Shown piece by piece: positions 62,083-64,000 of a stretch of DNA of 64,000 bases. This DNA is from Archaeoglobus sp. (GTDB lineage: Archaea; Halobacteriota; Archaeoglobi; Archaeoglobales; Archaeoglobaceae). Location of the stretch: the NCBI GenBank assembly GCA_017656505.1, contig JACDNU010000006.1:24126-88125 (forward strand), in the 5' to 3' direction. A program made the translations under genes and the position numbers. The number at the start of each line of letters is the position of its first letter. The stretch's first letter is position 1. Below the pieces are notes generated by a model. It ran no database searches. It was not told where the DNA came from and saw nothing but the letters and a program-made list of their open reading frames with translations.

Positions 62083-63774
62083 ATGAGAATAAGGAATGAT
62101 GTCCTAATCGTTGGTGCAGGCTTAGCTGGAATGAGGGCTGCTATAGCAGCCGCAGAGGTTTCAAGGCAGCTTTCCATCGCAATCCTCGCAAAAACCTATC
62201 CTATAAGATGCCACAGCGTTTGTGCTGAAGGTGGCACGGCAGCAGTTCTGAGGGAAGGAGATAGCTTCGATCTTCATGCGTGGGATACAATTAAAGGCTC
62301 GGACTTTCTTGCAGATCAGGATGCCGTTGAGTTCTTCGTTAAAGAGATGCCGAAAGAGATTTTGAGGCTTGACAACTGGGGATGCCCTTGGAGCAGGACT
62401 GAAGATGGTAAAATCGCTCAAAGAGCTTTTGGCGGGCATTCCTTCAACAGAACAGTTTTTGCTGCTGACAGAACAGGCTTTCATGAGGTTCACACTCTCT
62501 ATGAGAGAATGCTGAGTTATCCTAACATCGTTAGATTCGACGAGTATTTCATGACAAGCCTGGTTATCGAAAATGACGAGATTAAGGGCCTAACAGCCAT
62601 CGATTTGCGGAATGGAGAGCTAGTCCTTTTCGAGGCTAAAGCCATAATTCTAGCGACAGGAGGGGCTGGAAGGCTTTTCGGTTTCACAACCTACAGCCAT
62701 CAGGTTACCGGAGATGGCTTGGCTGTAGCTTATCGCGCCGGTGTACCGCTGAAGGACATGGAGTTCTTCCAGTTCCATCCAACCGGCTTGATTCCCTCAG
62801 GAATTCTTATGACCGAAGCATGCAGAGGAGAGGGTGGCTATTTGAAAAATAAAGATGGTCAGAGGTTCATGGAGAAATATGCCCCTGAGAAAATGGAATT
62901 AGCCCCTAGAGACGTTGTTTCCAGATCGATGTGGACGGAAATAATCGAGGGGAGGGGATTTGAGAGCCCGTATGGTCCATATATCGCTCTGGATTTGACC
63001 CATTTAGGCGAAGAAAGGATAAACGAAAGGTTACCCCTGATAAGAGATGCTGCCATAAAGTTTGCTGGAGTTGATCCCGTTGAGGAACCGATCCCTGTTA
63101 GGCCGGTAGCCCATTACACGATGGGAGGGATTCATGCCAATATGAACTGCGAGACTCCTGTGAGAGGTTTGTATGCTGCCGGAGAGGCTGCATGCATAAG
63201 CATCCATGGAGCCAACAGACTCGGCTCGAATTCAACGGCCGAATGCTTGGTATTCGGAAGGGTAGCCGGCGAGAAAGCCGCTGAATATGCTTTGAGCAAG
63301 AGTTACTATCCAAGCGTGAAGACGATTGAGAAGGAAGAAAAGAGAATCGCCTCTCTTTTCAGCGAGAAAGGTGAGGAATCCGCATATGAAATAAAAGCTG
63401 AGCTTAACCAAACAATGGATAAAAACCTGTGGATTTTTAGAGATGAAAACGGTTTGATTGAGGCTGTTAAGAAGATTAAGGAGTTAAAAGAGAGGTACAA
63501 TCACGTTTCAATTGAGGACAAATCCAAAACCTTTAACACCGATCTTACGTTTGCCATTGAAGTTGGGTACATGCTGGATTTAGCTGAGATTGTTGCCATA
63601 GCAGCCTTGAACAGGAAGGAATCTAGAGGGGCGCATTACCGCATTGACTATCCGAGGAGAGATGATGCCAACTGGTTGAAGCACACCTTAGCTTACTACA
63701 CCAAAGACGGCCCGAGATTCGAGTATGCTCCTGTGACGATAACTAAGTGGGAGCCGGTGGAGAGGAAGTACTAG
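62083..63774 (+). CDS. sdhA: succinate dehydrogenase/fumarate reductase flavoprotein subunit
   Basis: A 563-residue FAD subunit interconverting succinate and fumarate. VGAGLAGMRAAIAAAE is the FAD-binding glycine motif. CHSVCAEGGTAAVLREG holds the His expected to bind FAD covalently (near residue 44). HPTGLIPSGILMTEACRGEG and HYTMGGIHANMNCETP line the substrate site, and HGANRLGSNSTAECLVFG is conserved. GAGGTGAATGG precedes the ATG. It follows sucCD, giving a joined TCA-cycle segment. Confidence 0.96.
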   Translation: MRIRNDVLIVGAGLAGMRAAIAAAEVSRQLSIAILAKTYPIRCHSVCAEGGTAAVLREGDSFDLHAWDTIKGSDFLADQDAVEFFVKEMPKEILRLDNWGCPWSRTEDGKIAQRAFGGHSFNRTVFAADRTGFHEVHTLYERMLSYPNIVRFDEYFMTSLVIENDEIKGLTAIDLRNGELVLFEAKAIILATGGAGRLFGFTTYSHQVTGDGLAVAYRAGVPLKDMEFFQFHPTGLIPSGILMTEACRGEGGYLKNKDGQRFMEKYAPEKMELAPRDVVSRSMWTEIIEGRGFESPYGPYIALDLTHLGEERINERLPLIRDAAIKFAGVDPVEEPIPVRPVAHYTMGGIHANMNCETPVRGLYAAGEAACISIHGANRLGSNSTAECLVFGRVAGEKAAEYALSKSYYPSVKTIEKEEKRIASLFSEKGEESAYEIKAELNQTMDKNLWIFRDENGLIEAVKKIKELKERYNHVSIEDKSKTFNTDLTFAIEVGYMLDLAEIVAIAALNRKESRGAHYRIDYPRRDDANWLKHTLAYYTKDGPRFEYAPVTITKWEPVERKY

Positions 63775-63784
63775 GGTGGTGGGG

Positions 63785-64000
63785 ATGGAAAATAAGGATA
63801 AAGGTGGTAAGAGTAAGGATGTCATCTTCAGGATAAAGAGATTCGATGGCGAAAAAAGCTACTGGAGCGATTTTGTTGTACCGGCACAGAAAGGTATGAC
63901 CGTGCTTGAAGGGTTGTATTACATCAAAGGAACCTATGACGGCAGTCTTTCTTTCAGAGCCTCATGCAGAATGGGGATATGTGGTAGCTGTGCGATGAAA
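63785..64000 (+). CDS. sdhB: succinate dehydrogenase iron-sulfur subunit (C-terminus cut by window edge)
   Basis: The first 72 residues are visible, starting MENKDKGGKSKDVIFRIKRF, then FVVPAQKGMTVLEGLYYIKG and the plant-type ferredoxin 2Fe-2S motif SCRMGICGSCAMK. The frame is open to the window end, so the C-terminal cluster-binding half lies outside. It starts 10 bases after sdhA with AGGGTGGTGGGG as ribosome site. Confidence 0.93.
   Translation, partial: MENKDKGGKSKDVIFRIKRFDGEKSYWSDFVVPAQKGMTVLEGLYYIKGTYDGSLSFRASCRMGICGSCAMK

Overview
The window reads as a chromosomal core region of a euryarchaeon, most likely a member of the Archaeoglobales or a close relative (inference; the genus cannot be fixed from the sequence alone). 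It carries archaeal Rpo7 and Spt4, ribosomal proteins S24e and S27ae, a thermosome subunit, KEOPS subunits (Kae1, Bud32, Cgi121), GTP-dependent dephospho-CoA kinase, the pterin enzyme MptE and TmcA. Translation starts use GGTGAT-type ribosome binding sites, or have a TATA box about 25 bases upstream and look leaderless. Base composition is moderate, with AT-rich intergenic gaps. Coding density is very high. I see no rRNA or tRNA genes, CRISPR array, insertion sequence or prophage.

Layout. 1-4.8 kb: glycosyltransferase, mptE and ileS on the minus strand. 5-9.3 kb: a DUF166 protein, then a plus-strand group of flavin reductase, NAD(P)HX repair enzyme and a divergent S-adenosylhomocysteine-hydrolase-like protein. 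9.3-14.6 kb: three exported proteins in a row (a papain-type protease with beta-helix and calcium-binding repeats, a coiled-coil/beta-rich secreted protein, and a membrane-anchored winged-helix protein). 14.7-22.2 kb: a RecJ-like DHH nuclease, a small winged-helix regulator, a DUF401 transporter, metG, a DUF2283/nuclease-fold pair whose putative toxin is frameshifted, nth and ilvC. 22.3-26.7 kb: an information-processing block of HTH/Zn-ribbon regulator, DUF1805, rpo7-spt4-DPCK-rps24e-rps27ae and kae1-bud32. 26.7-29.7 kb: a tungstate/molybdate ABC operon with a short ModE. 29.8-36.4 kb: DsbA-like protein, CBS regulator, NOG1-like GTPase, presenilin-type protease, PINA ATPase and hisI. 36.5-43 kb: RecA-like protein, cgi121, mtnA, a radical SAM/SPASM protein, and tmcA overlapped by an ASCH-domain gene.

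43.3-52.3 kb: GNAT enzymes, a pilin-anchored DUF2341 surface protein, a COG1395 regulator, the thermosome, a thioredoxin-like lipoprotein with a VKOR homologue, rtcB and a cupin. 52.4-56.3 kb: a dipeptide/oligopeptide ABC transporter (two permeases, two ATPases) with no binding protein. 56.3-64 kb: secreted protein, metallo-beta-lactamase-fold protein, elp3, then sucCD and sdhAB, the last cut by the window edge.

Themes. RNA maturation and modification recurs: KEOPS, TmcA, Elp3, RtcB, IleRS and MetRS. Extracytoplasmic biology recurs too: protease, surface proteins, disulfide formation and two ABC importers. The most testable new ideas are (i) an ac4C writer (TmcA) translationally overlapped by an ASCH protein that keeps residues matching those of the ac4C amidohydrolase YqfB, (ii) a putative toxin gene broken by an exact 14-bp tandem duplication, and (iii) a cluster of exported proteins beside a membrane-tethered DNA-binding protein. 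No clearly new defence or mobile system was found; most of the window is well-conserved housekeeping DNA.
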